The notes under the pieces are model-generated. The model was not told the DNA's origin. It saw only the letters and a program-made list of their open reading frames with translations, and did no database searches. A program made the position numbers and the translations under genes. A stretch of 5,383 nucleotides of DNA, taken from NCBI GenBank assembly GCA_027001525.1, contig JALTMR010000233.1, positions 1 through 5,383 of the forward strand, given 5' to 3'. The DNA comes from Gammaproteobacteria bacterium. Its GTDB lineage: Bacteria; Pseudomonadota; Gammaproteobacteria; Tenderiales; Tenderiaceae. Positions 1 to 5,383 of the stretch are shown piece after piece; position 1 is the first letter of the stretch, and the number at the start of each line of letters is the position of its first letter.

Positions 1-1
1 G

Positions 2-565
2 CGGACGCAACTCGGTGGCGAAGCTGTGGCGGAGAATCGGGCGGCATTGATGGCGTTGGCCATCTATCTCGGCTCCACGCGGTTTGAATCTTTTGTGGGT
101 GAAGTCAGCACCGAGGCGTTGGCCTATTGCAGTGATTACGGGCGTCGTCACGCGCAGCTGGCCAATCGTTCCGATTTGCGTCTTCACTTCATCTATTCAG
201 CGGCGTTAAAAGTCATCAGTGATAGCGGGGTGAGTTTTGCCCTGGGTGAACTGAAGGAGATGATGGATTCCGGACGTGGGGGCAGCGGGTTCAGTTTTGT
301 CGATCTCGCCGCGGATAAAACGGGTATTCGGTTTGCGGAAACCGCAATGGATAGCGATGGCGGTGCCCTGCGACTTCAGCGCATGGCGCTGGAGCTGGTT
401 GATGAATCACTCTTTTTCCCTAATGTGAGTGACTTGCCTGAAGGCATACCGCAGCAGCAGTTTGAGTCCCGTTATGGCGGGATTAACGGGGCGTTATATC
501 GAGAGTACGTGCGCGATATTACCTCCCGCTTTCACCAGGTGCCGCTATACAACCCCTGGCTGTGA
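2..565 (+). CDS. Conserved protein of unknown function, C-terminal part (5' end outside window)
   Basis: The reading frame is open to the left edge, so this is the last 187 codons of a longer gene. A GTG at 26 could serve as a start, but it has no purine-rich ribosome site before it and the frame continues upstream, so I treat the gene as 5'-truncated. Visible landmarks are an AVAENRAAL segment at the edge, an HFIYSAAL stretch near the middle, then a KEMMD motif and a Gly-rich GGSGFSFVDLAAD segment, and a C-terminal part with LPEGIPQQQFESRYGG. From memory this resembles a family of 'hypothetical proteins' common in Pseudomonas-like bacteria. The HF-x2-SA, KE-x2-D and DLAAD-x2-G pattern recalls YfiM/DUF2279 proteins, but that link is only a guess. 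No transmembrane segment is obvious in the visible part, and a signal peptide, if present, lies outside. It converges with the helicase gene. Function unknown. Confidence 0.8.
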   Translation, partial: RTQLGGEAVAENRAALMALAIYLGSTRFESFVGEVSTEALAYCSDYGRRHAQLANRSDLRLHFIYSAALKVISDSGVSFALGELKEMMDSGRGGSGFSFVDLAADKTGIRFAETAMDSDGGALRLQRMALELVDESLFFPNVSDLPEGIPQQQFESRYGGINGALYREYVRDITSRFHQVPLYNPWL

Positions 566-590
566 AGCGTGGAACCGGGTGCAGAAAAGA

Positions 591-618
591 AAAAGGCCTG
601 CGAGAGTGCGGGCCTTTT
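591..618. terminator. Bidirectional intrinsic terminator between convergent genes
   Basis: An 11-bp stem (591-601 with 608-618) contains one T·G wobble and closes a six-base loop (GAGAGT). On the plus strand the right arm ends in TTTT followed by AT. On the minus strand the left arm ends in five T, then C and four more T, a better terminator tail. It lies 25 bases after the stop of the plus-strand gene and 29 bases after the minus-strand stop of deaD, so one hairpin probably ends both transcripts. The call rests on sequence form only. Confidence 0.85.
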
Positions 619-647
619 ATTGATCGCAGGCTTGAGCCACGAGGGCG

Positions 648-2411
648 TTATTGCGTGCGTTTTTTTACCGGCTTGGCGCCGGCTGACTTGTTGCGGGAGA
701 GTGTGCCTTTGGGTCTGCGCTTATAGTCGCCACCACCGCTGCTGCCATTGTCGGTCGCGGTGCTGATGTTGAGTTTCTGGTTACAGACGCGGACATTTTT
801 CAGGTGCTGAAGCACTTCGCTGGGCATTCCCTCCGGCAGGTCAACGGTGCTGTAGCTGTCGTGCAGTTTGATGTGGCCAATGTGCTGGCTGTCGAGGCCG
901 GCTTCGTTGGCAATGGCGCCGACGATGTTTTTGGGTTGCGCGCCATGGTCACGGCCAACGGCAATGCGGTAGCGCATCATGCCCGCTTCAGTTGCTCGTT
1001 GTGAGCCGGCATCACGGCTGTCACGGCGAGGCTTCTTCTCTTTTCTGTCCCTGTCGCGGCGTGGCTCCATGGGGGCGGGCATCTCGTTGGCCTTGGGCAC
1101 CAGGGGGCGGTCTTTTTGTACGATGTAGGCCAGCGCTGCAGCGATTTCGGTGGCGCTGACGTTGTGCTCCTGTTGGTACTGTTCCACCACCTCTTCAAAA
1201 AAAGCGAGTTCCTGTGATTCGATGGCATCGGTGATCTGTTGCTTGAACTGAGCCACGCGGCGATCAGCCACATCCTCCCGCGTGGGGAGTTTCATGGAGG
1301 TGATCTCCTGCCGGGTGGCGCGCTCGATGGTGCGCAGCATCCGTTTTTCGCGTGGCGCGACGAACAGGATGGCGGTACCTGTGCGGCCGGCACGGCCGGT
1401 ACGACCAATGCGGTGGACGTAAGCTTCCGCATCGTACGGAATGTCGTAGTTGACGACGTGGGTGATGCGAGACACGTCGAGGCCGCGGGCCGCCACGTCG
1501 GTGGCGATGGCAATATCGATTTTGCCGTTTTTCAGCCGGGCAATGGTCTGTTCCCGGCTGGCCTGGTTCATATCGCCGTTCAGTGCGCCAGTGGCGTAAC
1601 CGCGAGCCTCAAGTTTTTCCGCCAGCTCGACAGTCGCGGTTTTGGTGCGCACAAAGATGATCATGGCATCGAAGTCCTCTACCTCAAGAATGCGGGTCAG
1701 GGCATCGAGCTTGTGGGTGCCGGTCACCTGCCAGTATTTCTGTGTGATGGTGCTGACGGTGGAGGTCTTCGACTGGATCTTGATCTCCACCGGATCCTTC
1801 AGGTGGCGCTGGGCAATTTTGCGCACCTCGCGTGGCATGGTGGCGGAGAAAAGCGCCACCTGGCGGCTGTCGGGGCTCTGCTCCATAATCCACTCGACGT
1901 CATCGACGAAGCCCATTTTGAGCATCTCGTCCGCTTCATCCAGTACCAGGGCCTGCAGCTTGCTCAGATCGAGCGTGCCGCGGCGGATGTGATCCATCAC
2001 CCGTCCTGGCGTGCCAACAACAATATGCACGCCGCGCGAGAGCTGGCGTAGCTGCGTGCTCATGCTCTGGCCGCCGTAAACCGGCAGAATGTGGAAGCCT
2101 TTCATGTGGCGGGCGTAGGCCTGGAAAGCCTCGCAGACCTGAATGGCCAGTTCACGCGTAGGTGCCAGCACCAGCACTTGAGGGTGTTTCTGTGTGACAT
2201 CCACCCGGCTCAAAATGGGCAGCGCGAAGGCGGCGGTTTTGCCCGTTCCGGTTTGGGCCTGACCGAGAATATCCCTTCCCTCCAGTAGCGGTGGAATGCT
2301 TGCTGCCTGGATGGGGGAGGGGGCTTCGTAGCCGACATCTTTTAGTGCCTGAAGGATGGGTGCGGAGAGCGCAAGTTCGGAAAATGAAGGGGTGTCAGAG
2401 GGTTGCGACAT
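648..2411 (-). CDS. deaD: DEAD-box ATP-dependent RNA helicase DeaD (CsdA type)
   Basis: This is a 587-residue cytoplasmic RNA helicase. Family members unwind short RNA duplexes with ATP and in E. coli act in 50S ribosome assembly, mRNA decay and cold adaptation. All helicase motifs are present in order: Q motif (F10, PSPIQ 31-35), Walker A AQTGTGKT 52-59, PTRELA 84-89, GG 113-114, TPGR 134-137, DEAD 158-161, SAT 189-191, IIFVRT 251-256, ATDVAARGLD 303-312 and HRIGRTGR 333-340. A helical region at about 360-440 matches the DeaD dimerisation segment. A charged Arg/Lys/Asp linker follows (about 450-475), then the DbpA-type RNA-binding domain (about 478-552), whose VGAIANE and GMPSEVLQH segments mark DeaD rather than RhlE or RhlB. 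The tail is short and basic, so the protein is about 40 residues shorter than E. coli DeaD (629). The ATG at 2411 fits the E. coli N-terminus, although the Shine-Dalgarno is weak. It looks monocistronic, ends at the shared terminator and appears intact. Confidence 0.97.
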   Translation of the reverse strand: MSQPSDTPSFSELALSAPILQALKDVGYEAPSPIQAASIPPLLEGRDILGQAQTGTGKTAAFALPILSRVDVTQKHPQVLVLAPTRELAIQVCEAFQAYARHMKGFHILPVYGGQSMSTQLRQLSRGVHIVVGTPGRVMDHIRRGTLDLSKLQALVLDEADEMLKMGFVDDVEWIMEQSPDSRQVALFSATMPREVRKIAQRHLKDPVEIKIQSKTSTVSTITQKYWQVTGTHKLDALTRILEVEDFDAMIIFVRTKTATVELAEKLEARGYATGALNGDMNQASREQTIARLKNGKIDIAIATDVAARGLDVSRITHVVNYDIPYDAEAYVHRIGRTGRAGRTGTAILFVAPREKRMLRTIERATRQEITSMKLPTREDVADRRVAQFKQQITDAIESQELAFFEEVVEQYQQEHNVSATEIAAALAYIVQKDRPLVPKANEMPAPMEPRRDRDRKEKKPRRDSRDAGSQRATEAGMMRYRIAVGRDHGAQPKNIVGAIANEAGLDSQHIGHIKLHDSYSTVDLPEGMPSEVLQHLKNVRVCNQKLNISTATDNGSSGGGDYKRRPKGTLSRNKSAGAKPVKKRTQ

Positions 2412-2420
2412 CGAAGAGTT

Positions 2421-2446
2421 AGCCTATTTGCAGGCTCGTGGTAGCC
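2421..2446 (-). promoter_or_regulatory. Candidate alternative hairpins in the deaD leader, next to the start codon
   Basis: In the deaD transcript an AGCCT/AGGCT arm pair (2421-2436, loop of six) forms a hairpin ending nine bases before the ATG. The only Shine-Dalgarno-like AGG lies inside its 3' arm, 11 bases from the start codon. The 5' arm of this hairpin (2433-2436) can instead pair with an upstream GGCT (complement of 2443-2446), again with a six-base loop, which would free the AGG. The two pairings exclude each other. Stems of 4-5 bp are short and could occur by chance. A role in temperature-dependent translation is inference from the known cold-induction of deaD in E. coli. Confidence 0.25.
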
Positions 2447-2482
2447 AGGATGGTTGGGACGAGCGGGTGGAAAAATCGGCCG

Positions 2483-2488
2483 ATTATA
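2483..2488 (-). promoter_or_regulatory. Probable sigma-70 promoter of deaD (-10 box)
   Basis: Read on the minus strand, these bases are a perfect TATAAT, 71 bases before the deaD ATG. No good -35 box lies at the usual 16-18 bp upstream (TCTTTA at 16 bp is poor), so an activator or some other upstream contact may be needed. Transcription would begin near 2476 and give a leader of about 65 nt. A 12-bp perfect palindrome, AATCGGCCGATT (2474-2485), overlaps the end of the -10 box and the predicted start site, where a repressor could bind. It could also be fortuitous. Confidence 0.55.
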
Positions 2489-2752
2489 CCCCATATTCCT
2501 GTCTTAAAGATAGCGCGGCGGATTGAAAGCGCTTTGGCACTGTGGTAGGACAGAAAAAGTTGGGGGTGGGGAGAACTCTTTGGCCATGGCCCGGTCTACT
2601 GTGACTGAGCCTGTGGTGAGTGATCTGATCGCGACCGGGTGCCCTTGTTCATCTCCCTGATGCCTTACAAGCGGGGGCGCCCGGGCTCTCCGTTGCGGGC
2701 AGGTCATCATCTTCAATACAGAATCCAATGCTAGAGACCCAATCAATGACAC

Positions 2753-2761
2753 AAGGACAGG
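2753..2761 (+). promoter_or_regulatory. Ribosome binding site that sets the start of the PDZ-protein gene
   Basis: The purine-rich AAGGACAGG lies 8 bases before the ATG at 2770 (counted from its last G), and its AAGGA core lies 9 bases before the GTG at 2767. The earlier in-frame ATGs at 2728 and 2746 have no such sequence in front. This site is the main reason for starting the gene at 2770, or at GTG 2767. Confidence 0.6.
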
Positions 2762-2769
2762 TCGCCGTG

Positions 2770-3651
2770 ATGAAATACGCGCCAATTCGCTCCACCTTTG
2801 CCCGCGCTGATGCCGTGTTGGTTAGCGCCGTTTTTCTTTTTCTGCTCTCCTTTCTGATTGCCCTCCCGGCATCGGCCTATGCTCCTGCCTCGACTCCCTG
2901 GCTGGGAGTGTCAGTTGATGATCTCTCTTTTGATGAGTTGCAACAGCTCAACCTTGATCATGGCCTGAAAGTGACCGAAGTGGTCCAGGCAAGTCCGGCG
3001 GCAGAGGCCGGTTTGCAAGTGGGTGACATTCTGCTCGATCTTGATGGTCGGCCGCTGTACTCCGTCGGGCGGCTACAGTGGCTGGTGCACAGTTATCAGC
3101 CCGGGGAGACGTTACCGTTGCGCTATTGGCGGGATGGTGCGCAGCAGGAGGCAAGCGTGGTGCTGGGCTCCTGGCAGGCGCGGGCCGGACACCATCACGG
3201 CGAGGCTCACGGGGGCAGTTTTCTGGGGGTCATGCTCCAGCCGCTGAGCGATGGCTTGCGGAAATATTTTGGCGCAACAGGGAATGTCGGCATGTTGATC
3301 TCCGAGGTGGAGGAGAAGAGCCCGGCGGCCGTTGCAGGGCTGAAAGAGGGGGATGTGATTGTGCGCATGGATCGAAAGCGGGTGCGGAATATGGCTGATG
3401 TGTACAAGGTACTGAATTACTTCGATGCCGGTGATGAGATCGAGATCGAGCTGATTCGTGACCGAGCCCCGCTGCTGGTCAAGGTCAAGTTGGGCCAGAG
3501 CCAGTGCCATAGCCGGTGTCAGAATCGAGGTTATCCTCGGGTACCTGGTCATCACGGTTATGAGTCGGGGGCGATGCCCCACGGTCACGGCCAACCGCCC
3601 GTGCCATTCCCCCACCACCCCCCGTTGGCGCCGATTCCGAATCGTTCCTGA
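2770..3651 (+). CDS. Exported tandem-PDZ-domain protein without a protease domain
   Basis: From ATG 2770 the protein has 293 residues. In-frame ATGs at 2728 and 2746 would add 14 or 8 residues but lack a ribosome site and would put a non-typical extension before the signal peptide. Residues 1-36 form a Sec signal peptide: a basic start, a hydrophobic core of about 15-32, and PASA before Tyr37 as a signal peptidase I site, so the mature protein is probably periplasmic. PDZ1 spans about 44-133 (LGVSV, then ASPAAEAGLQVGDILLDLDG) and PDZ2 about 151-242 (LGVML, then KSPAAVAGLKEGDVIVRMD). Both resemble the tandem PDZ domains of DegP/DegQ-type HtrA proteins, but no trypsin-like domain or catalytic triad is present. 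The linker GHHHGEAHGG (140-149) and the tail (about 243-293, with C246, C250 and several His and Pro) could bind metal. It probably acts as a periplasmic peptide-binding adaptor or scaffold. The partner is unknown. A terminator follows, and the helicase gene is divergent. Confidence 0.88.
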   Translation: MKYAPIRSTFARADAVLVSAVFLFLLSFLIALPASAYAPASTPWLGVSVDDLSFDELQQLNLDHGLKVTEVVQASPAAEAGLQVGDILLDLDGRPLYSVGRLQWLVHSYQPGETLPLRYWRDGAQQEASVVLGSWQARAGHHHGEAHGGSFLGVMLQPLSDGLRKYFGATGNVGMLISEVEEKSPAAVAGLKEGDVIVRMDRKRVRNMADVYKVLNYFDAGDEIEIELIRDRAPLLVKVKLGQSQCHSRCQNRGYPRVPGHHGYESGAMPHGHGQPPVPFPHHPPLAPIPNRS

Positions 3652-3694
3652 GCGGATTTCAGCTCCGTTTAACATTTCACTCGATAGACTCCGC

Positions 3695-3724
3695 AGGCCG
3701 GTGCTTTCGCATCGGCCTTTTTTT
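3695..3724 (+). terminator. Intrinsic terminator after the PDZ-protein gene
   Basis: A 10-bp GC-rich stem (3695-3704 with 3709-3718, one G·T wobble) closes a TTTC tetraloop and runs into seven T (3718-3724). It begins 43 bases after the PDZ-gene stop codon. The minus strand has no T-run, so it acts in one direction. It should separate the PDZ gene from the transporter gene downstream. Confidence 0.9.
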
Positions 3725-3782
3725 ATTTGGTTTTGAGCCTGAATCTCTGGAAGAATAGCGACGGCTGCGGACGATGCAACAC

Positions 3783-3788
3783 AAGGAG
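3783..3788 (+). promoter_or_regulatory. Ribosome binding site of the RND transporter gene
   Basis: A strong AAGGAG lies 10 bases before the ATG at 3799 and fixes that start. No good promoter is visible in the 74 bases after the preceding terminator. TTGAGC at 3733-3738 lacks a fitting -10 box. Confidence 0.75.
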
Positions 3789-3798
3789 TGCTTGCCCG

Positions 3799-5383
3799 AT
3801 GGAACGACTTGAAAACGCCTTTGGCTACTGGGTAGTCCGGGCACGCTGGTTGCTGATTCCTGTGGTTCTTCTCGCCGTGGTGTTGGCTGCAGGCGGGGCG
3901 CAATACCTGAAATTCACCTCTGACTACCGCGTCTTCTTCAGTGCCGACAATCCCCAACTCCTCGCCTTCGACGAGATGGAGCAGACCTACACCAAGGACG
4001 ACAATGTACTCATCGTCCTCACGCCGGCAGATGGCAACGTGTTTAGCCGTGACACGCTGGCGGTGGTGGAAAAGTACACCCGGCAGGCCTGGCAGATTCC
4101 CTACTCCATTCGCGTCGACTCCATTACCGATTTCCAGTACACCGAGGCGCAGGAGGACGATCTTACCGTCCGCGATCTGGTCAGTGGGGCAGAAGATCTC
4201 TCTGATGCGGCGCTGGCGAAGGTGCGTGACATTGCCATCAACGAGCCGCTACTGCGGCATCGGCTGATCTCCCCCGAAGGCGATGTGACCGCCATTAACG
4301 TTACCATCCAGCTACCGGGCGTGGACGAGACGAAGGAGGTGCCCGAGGTAGTGAACTTTGTGCGGGCGATGGCCGATGATATCCGAGCCAACTACCCGGA
4401 TATCAGCGTTCACCTCACCGGTCTGACCTTCATGAATAACGCCTTTTCCGAGACGGCACAGCTGGATGCCAGTACCCTGATTCCTGTCAGCTTCGCGGTG
4501 ATGATCGTCTGTCTCGGTCTGTTGCTCAGGGGTTTTGCCGGCACGGTGGTCACCCTGCTGGTGATTGTTTTCTCCATTCTTGCCGCGATGGGGATCAGCG
4601 GTTATCTGGGCATGCCGCTGACGCCCTCCTCGGCCCCTATTCCCATCATTATTCTCACGGTGGCCATTGCCAACTCGGTGCACATTCTGGTGACGTTCTA
4701 CTTCGAGATGCGTCACGGCCGTACCCGCTTTGAGGCGATGCGCGAAAGTTTGCGCATCAACCTGCAACCCGTGTTTCTCACCAGCTTTACCACCACCATC
4801 GGTTTTTTGACCATGAATTTTTCCGAGGTGCCACCGTTTCAGTACATGGGCAACACGGTGGCCATCGGGGTAGTGGCTTCATTTATTCTTTCAGTCACCC
4901 TGTTGCCGGCATTGATGGTGGTTCTGCCGGTGCGGGTGAAGCCGGTGAGCAGCGATCAGTTCGATTTTATGGCCCGGCTGGGTGACTTTGTCGTGAACCA
5001 CTACAAGGCGCTGTTGGTGGGCATGACCATCGTGGTGGTGGTGCTGGCCTCATTTGTGCCGCGCAACGAGCTCAACGATGAGTTTGTGAAATACTTTGAT
5101 GAACGCATCGAATTTCGCACGGACACCGATTACACCACGGCGCATCTGACGGGGCTCTACACCATCAGCTACTCGCTTTTTTCGGGCGAGACGGGGGGCA
5201 TCAGTGAGCCCGGTTTTCTGCGTGATGTGGATGCCTTTGCCGAATGGGCCCGCAGTCAGCCGGAGGTGCTCTACGTCTCCACCGTGACCGACATCTTCAA
5301 GCGGCTGAACAAAAACATGCACGGTGATGACGAGGCCTACTACACGCTGCCGGACAACCGTGAACTGGCGGCACAATACCTGC
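3799..5383 (+). CDS. RND-superfamily (MMPL/HAE3-like) inner-membrane transporter, N-terminal part, cut by window end
   Basis: The frame stays open from ATG 3799 to the right edge (528 codons). Relatives run to about 770-800 residues, so roughly two thirds is seen. The layout is typical of one RND repeat plus the start of the second: TM1 about 17-34, a periplasmic loop about 35-225 containing FTSDYRVFFSADNPQL and INEPLLRHRLISPEG, a five-helix bundle (TM2 227-243, TM3 248-268, TM4 279-300, TM5 323-340, TM6 352-376), TM7 about 403-420, then the second periplasmic loop with FKRLNKNMHGDDEAYY near the edge. This fits the COG1033 'predicted exporters of the RND superfamily', which act alone or with lipid-carrier partners rather than in AcrAB-TolC-type pumps. 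The substrate is unknown, and export of a lipid or other hydrophobic compound is an inference from relatives. TM4 reads VAIANSVHIL: Asn292 sits where many relatives have a proton-relay Asp. No MFP adaptor gene lies upstream. Confidence 0.93.
   Translation, partial: MERLENAFGYWVVRARWLLIPVVLLAVVLAAGGAQYLKFTSDYRVFFSADNPQLLAFDEMEQTYTKDDNVLIVLTPADGNVFSRDTLAVVEKYTRQAWQIPYSIRVDSITDFQYTEAQEDDLTVRDLVSGAEDLSDAALAKVRDIAINEPLLRHRLISPEGDVTAINVTIQLPGVDETKEVPEVVNFVRAMADDIRANYPDISVHLTGLTFMNNAFSETAQLDASTLIPVSFAVMIVCLGLLLRGFAGTVVTLLVIVFSILAAMGISGYLGMPLTPSSAPIPIIILTVAIANSVHILVTFYFEMRHGRTRFEAMRESLRINLQPVFLTSFTTTIGFLTMNFSEVPPFQYMGNTVAIGVVASFILSVTLLPALMVVLPVRVKPVSSDQFDFMARLGDFVVNHYKALLVGMTIVVVVLASFVPRNELNDEFVKYFDERIEFRTDTDYTTAHLTGLYTISYSLFSGETGGISEPGFLRDVDAFAEWARSQPEVLYVSTVTDIFKRLNKNMHGDDEAYYTLPDNRELAAQYL

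Larger units (their letters stand above)
2412..2769. other. Divergent intergenic region between deaD and the PDZ-protein gene
   Basis: About 360 bases carry no convincing gene. The left part holds the deaD leader and its -10 box. The rest contains short perfect palindromes: AAAGCGCTTT (2526-2535), GGCCATGGCC (2582-2591) and GGGCGCCC (2675-2682). I find no convincing plus-strand promoter for the PDZ gene. TTGCGG (2693-2698) followed by a poor -10 (near TACAGA, 2717-2722) is the best pair seen and is weak. There is no terminator-like hairpin with a T-run, so no independent small RNA gene is supported. Confidence 0.6.

Noticed and set aside
569..766. 65-codon plus-strand open frame over the terminator and the deaD 3' end
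   Set aside because: It starts just after the stop of the preceding gene, runs through the bidirectional terminator and reads antisense to deaD. No ribosome site.
1239..2051. 270-codon open frame on the plus strand inside deaD
   Set aside because: It lies wholly antisense to the conserved helicase core. Its protein is low in recognisable motifs and is explained by the codon bias of the real gene.
2572..2600. Possible sigma-E promoter for the PDZ gene (AGAACT, then TCTACT 17 bases later)
   Set aside because: The -35 part resembles GGAACTT, but the -10 part departs from TCTGA and the spacing is one longer than usual. It is attractive for a DegQ-like gene but too weak to annotate.
2504..2785. 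93-codon open frame on the minus strand in the intergenic region
   Set aside because: No ribosome site or known motif was seen. It overlaps the start of the PDZ gene and ends just upstream of the deaD promoter, and its composition looks random (many Arg, Pro, Ser).
3112..3957. 281-codon open frame on the minus strand
   Set aside because: It is antisense to the PDZ domains, crosses the strong terminator and the start of the transporter gene, and shows no family features.
4312..4767. 151-codon minus-strand open frame
   Set aside because: Antisense to the TM helices of the transporter. Its His/Asn/Arg/Gly-rich composition is typical of a shadow of a hydrophobic coding sequence.
5050..5376. 108-codon minus-strand open frame
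   Set aside because: Antisense to the second periplasmic loop of the transporter, whose plus-strand motifs are clearly real.

Overview
The window reads as ordinary chromosomal DNA of a fairly GC-rich gammaproteobacterium. The DeaD-type helicase aligns with the E. coli protein from its first residues through its C-terminal RNA-binding domain. The other genes look like those of free-living Pseudomonadales/Oceanospirillales-type bacteria, but this placement is an inference from protein resemblance only. I see no tRNA, rRNA, CRISPR array, insertion sequence, attachment site or other sign of mobility.

Layout, left to right. (1) The 3' part of a plus-strand gene for a conserved protein of unknown function enters from the left edge and ends at 565. 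(2) A compact inverted repeat at 591-618 can act as a terminator on both strands and separates this gene from a convergent neighbour. (3) On the minus strand, 648-2411 encodes a complete DeaD/CsdA-type DEAD-box RNA helicase of 587 residues. Its likely promoter is a perfect TATAAT about 72 bp upstream of the start codon, followed by a leader of about 65 nt with small, mutually exclusive hairpins next to the start codon. (4) A gap of about 360 bp, rich in short palindromes, separates the helicase from a divergent gene. (5) On the plus strand, 2770-3651 encodes an exported protein with two tandem PDZ domains, no protease domain, a histidine-rich linker and a His/Pro-rich tail. It ends at a strong intrinsic terminator (3695-3724). 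(6) From 3799 to the right edge runs the first 528 codons of an RND-superfamily (MMPL/HAE3-like, COG1033-type) inner-membrane transporter, cut by the window end.

The genes do not form one operon. The unknown gene and deaD converge on a shared terminator, deaD and the PDZ gene diverge from a common intergenic region, and a terminator separates the PDZ gene from the transporter gene. The PDZ protein and the transporter both belong to the cell envelope, but nothing here shows that they work together.

I found no clearly new system. The points most worth a second look are the Asn where many RND/MMPL relatives carry the TM4 proton-relay Asp, the protease-less tandem-PDZ protein with possible metal-binding His/Cys clusters, and the switch-like leader of deaD.
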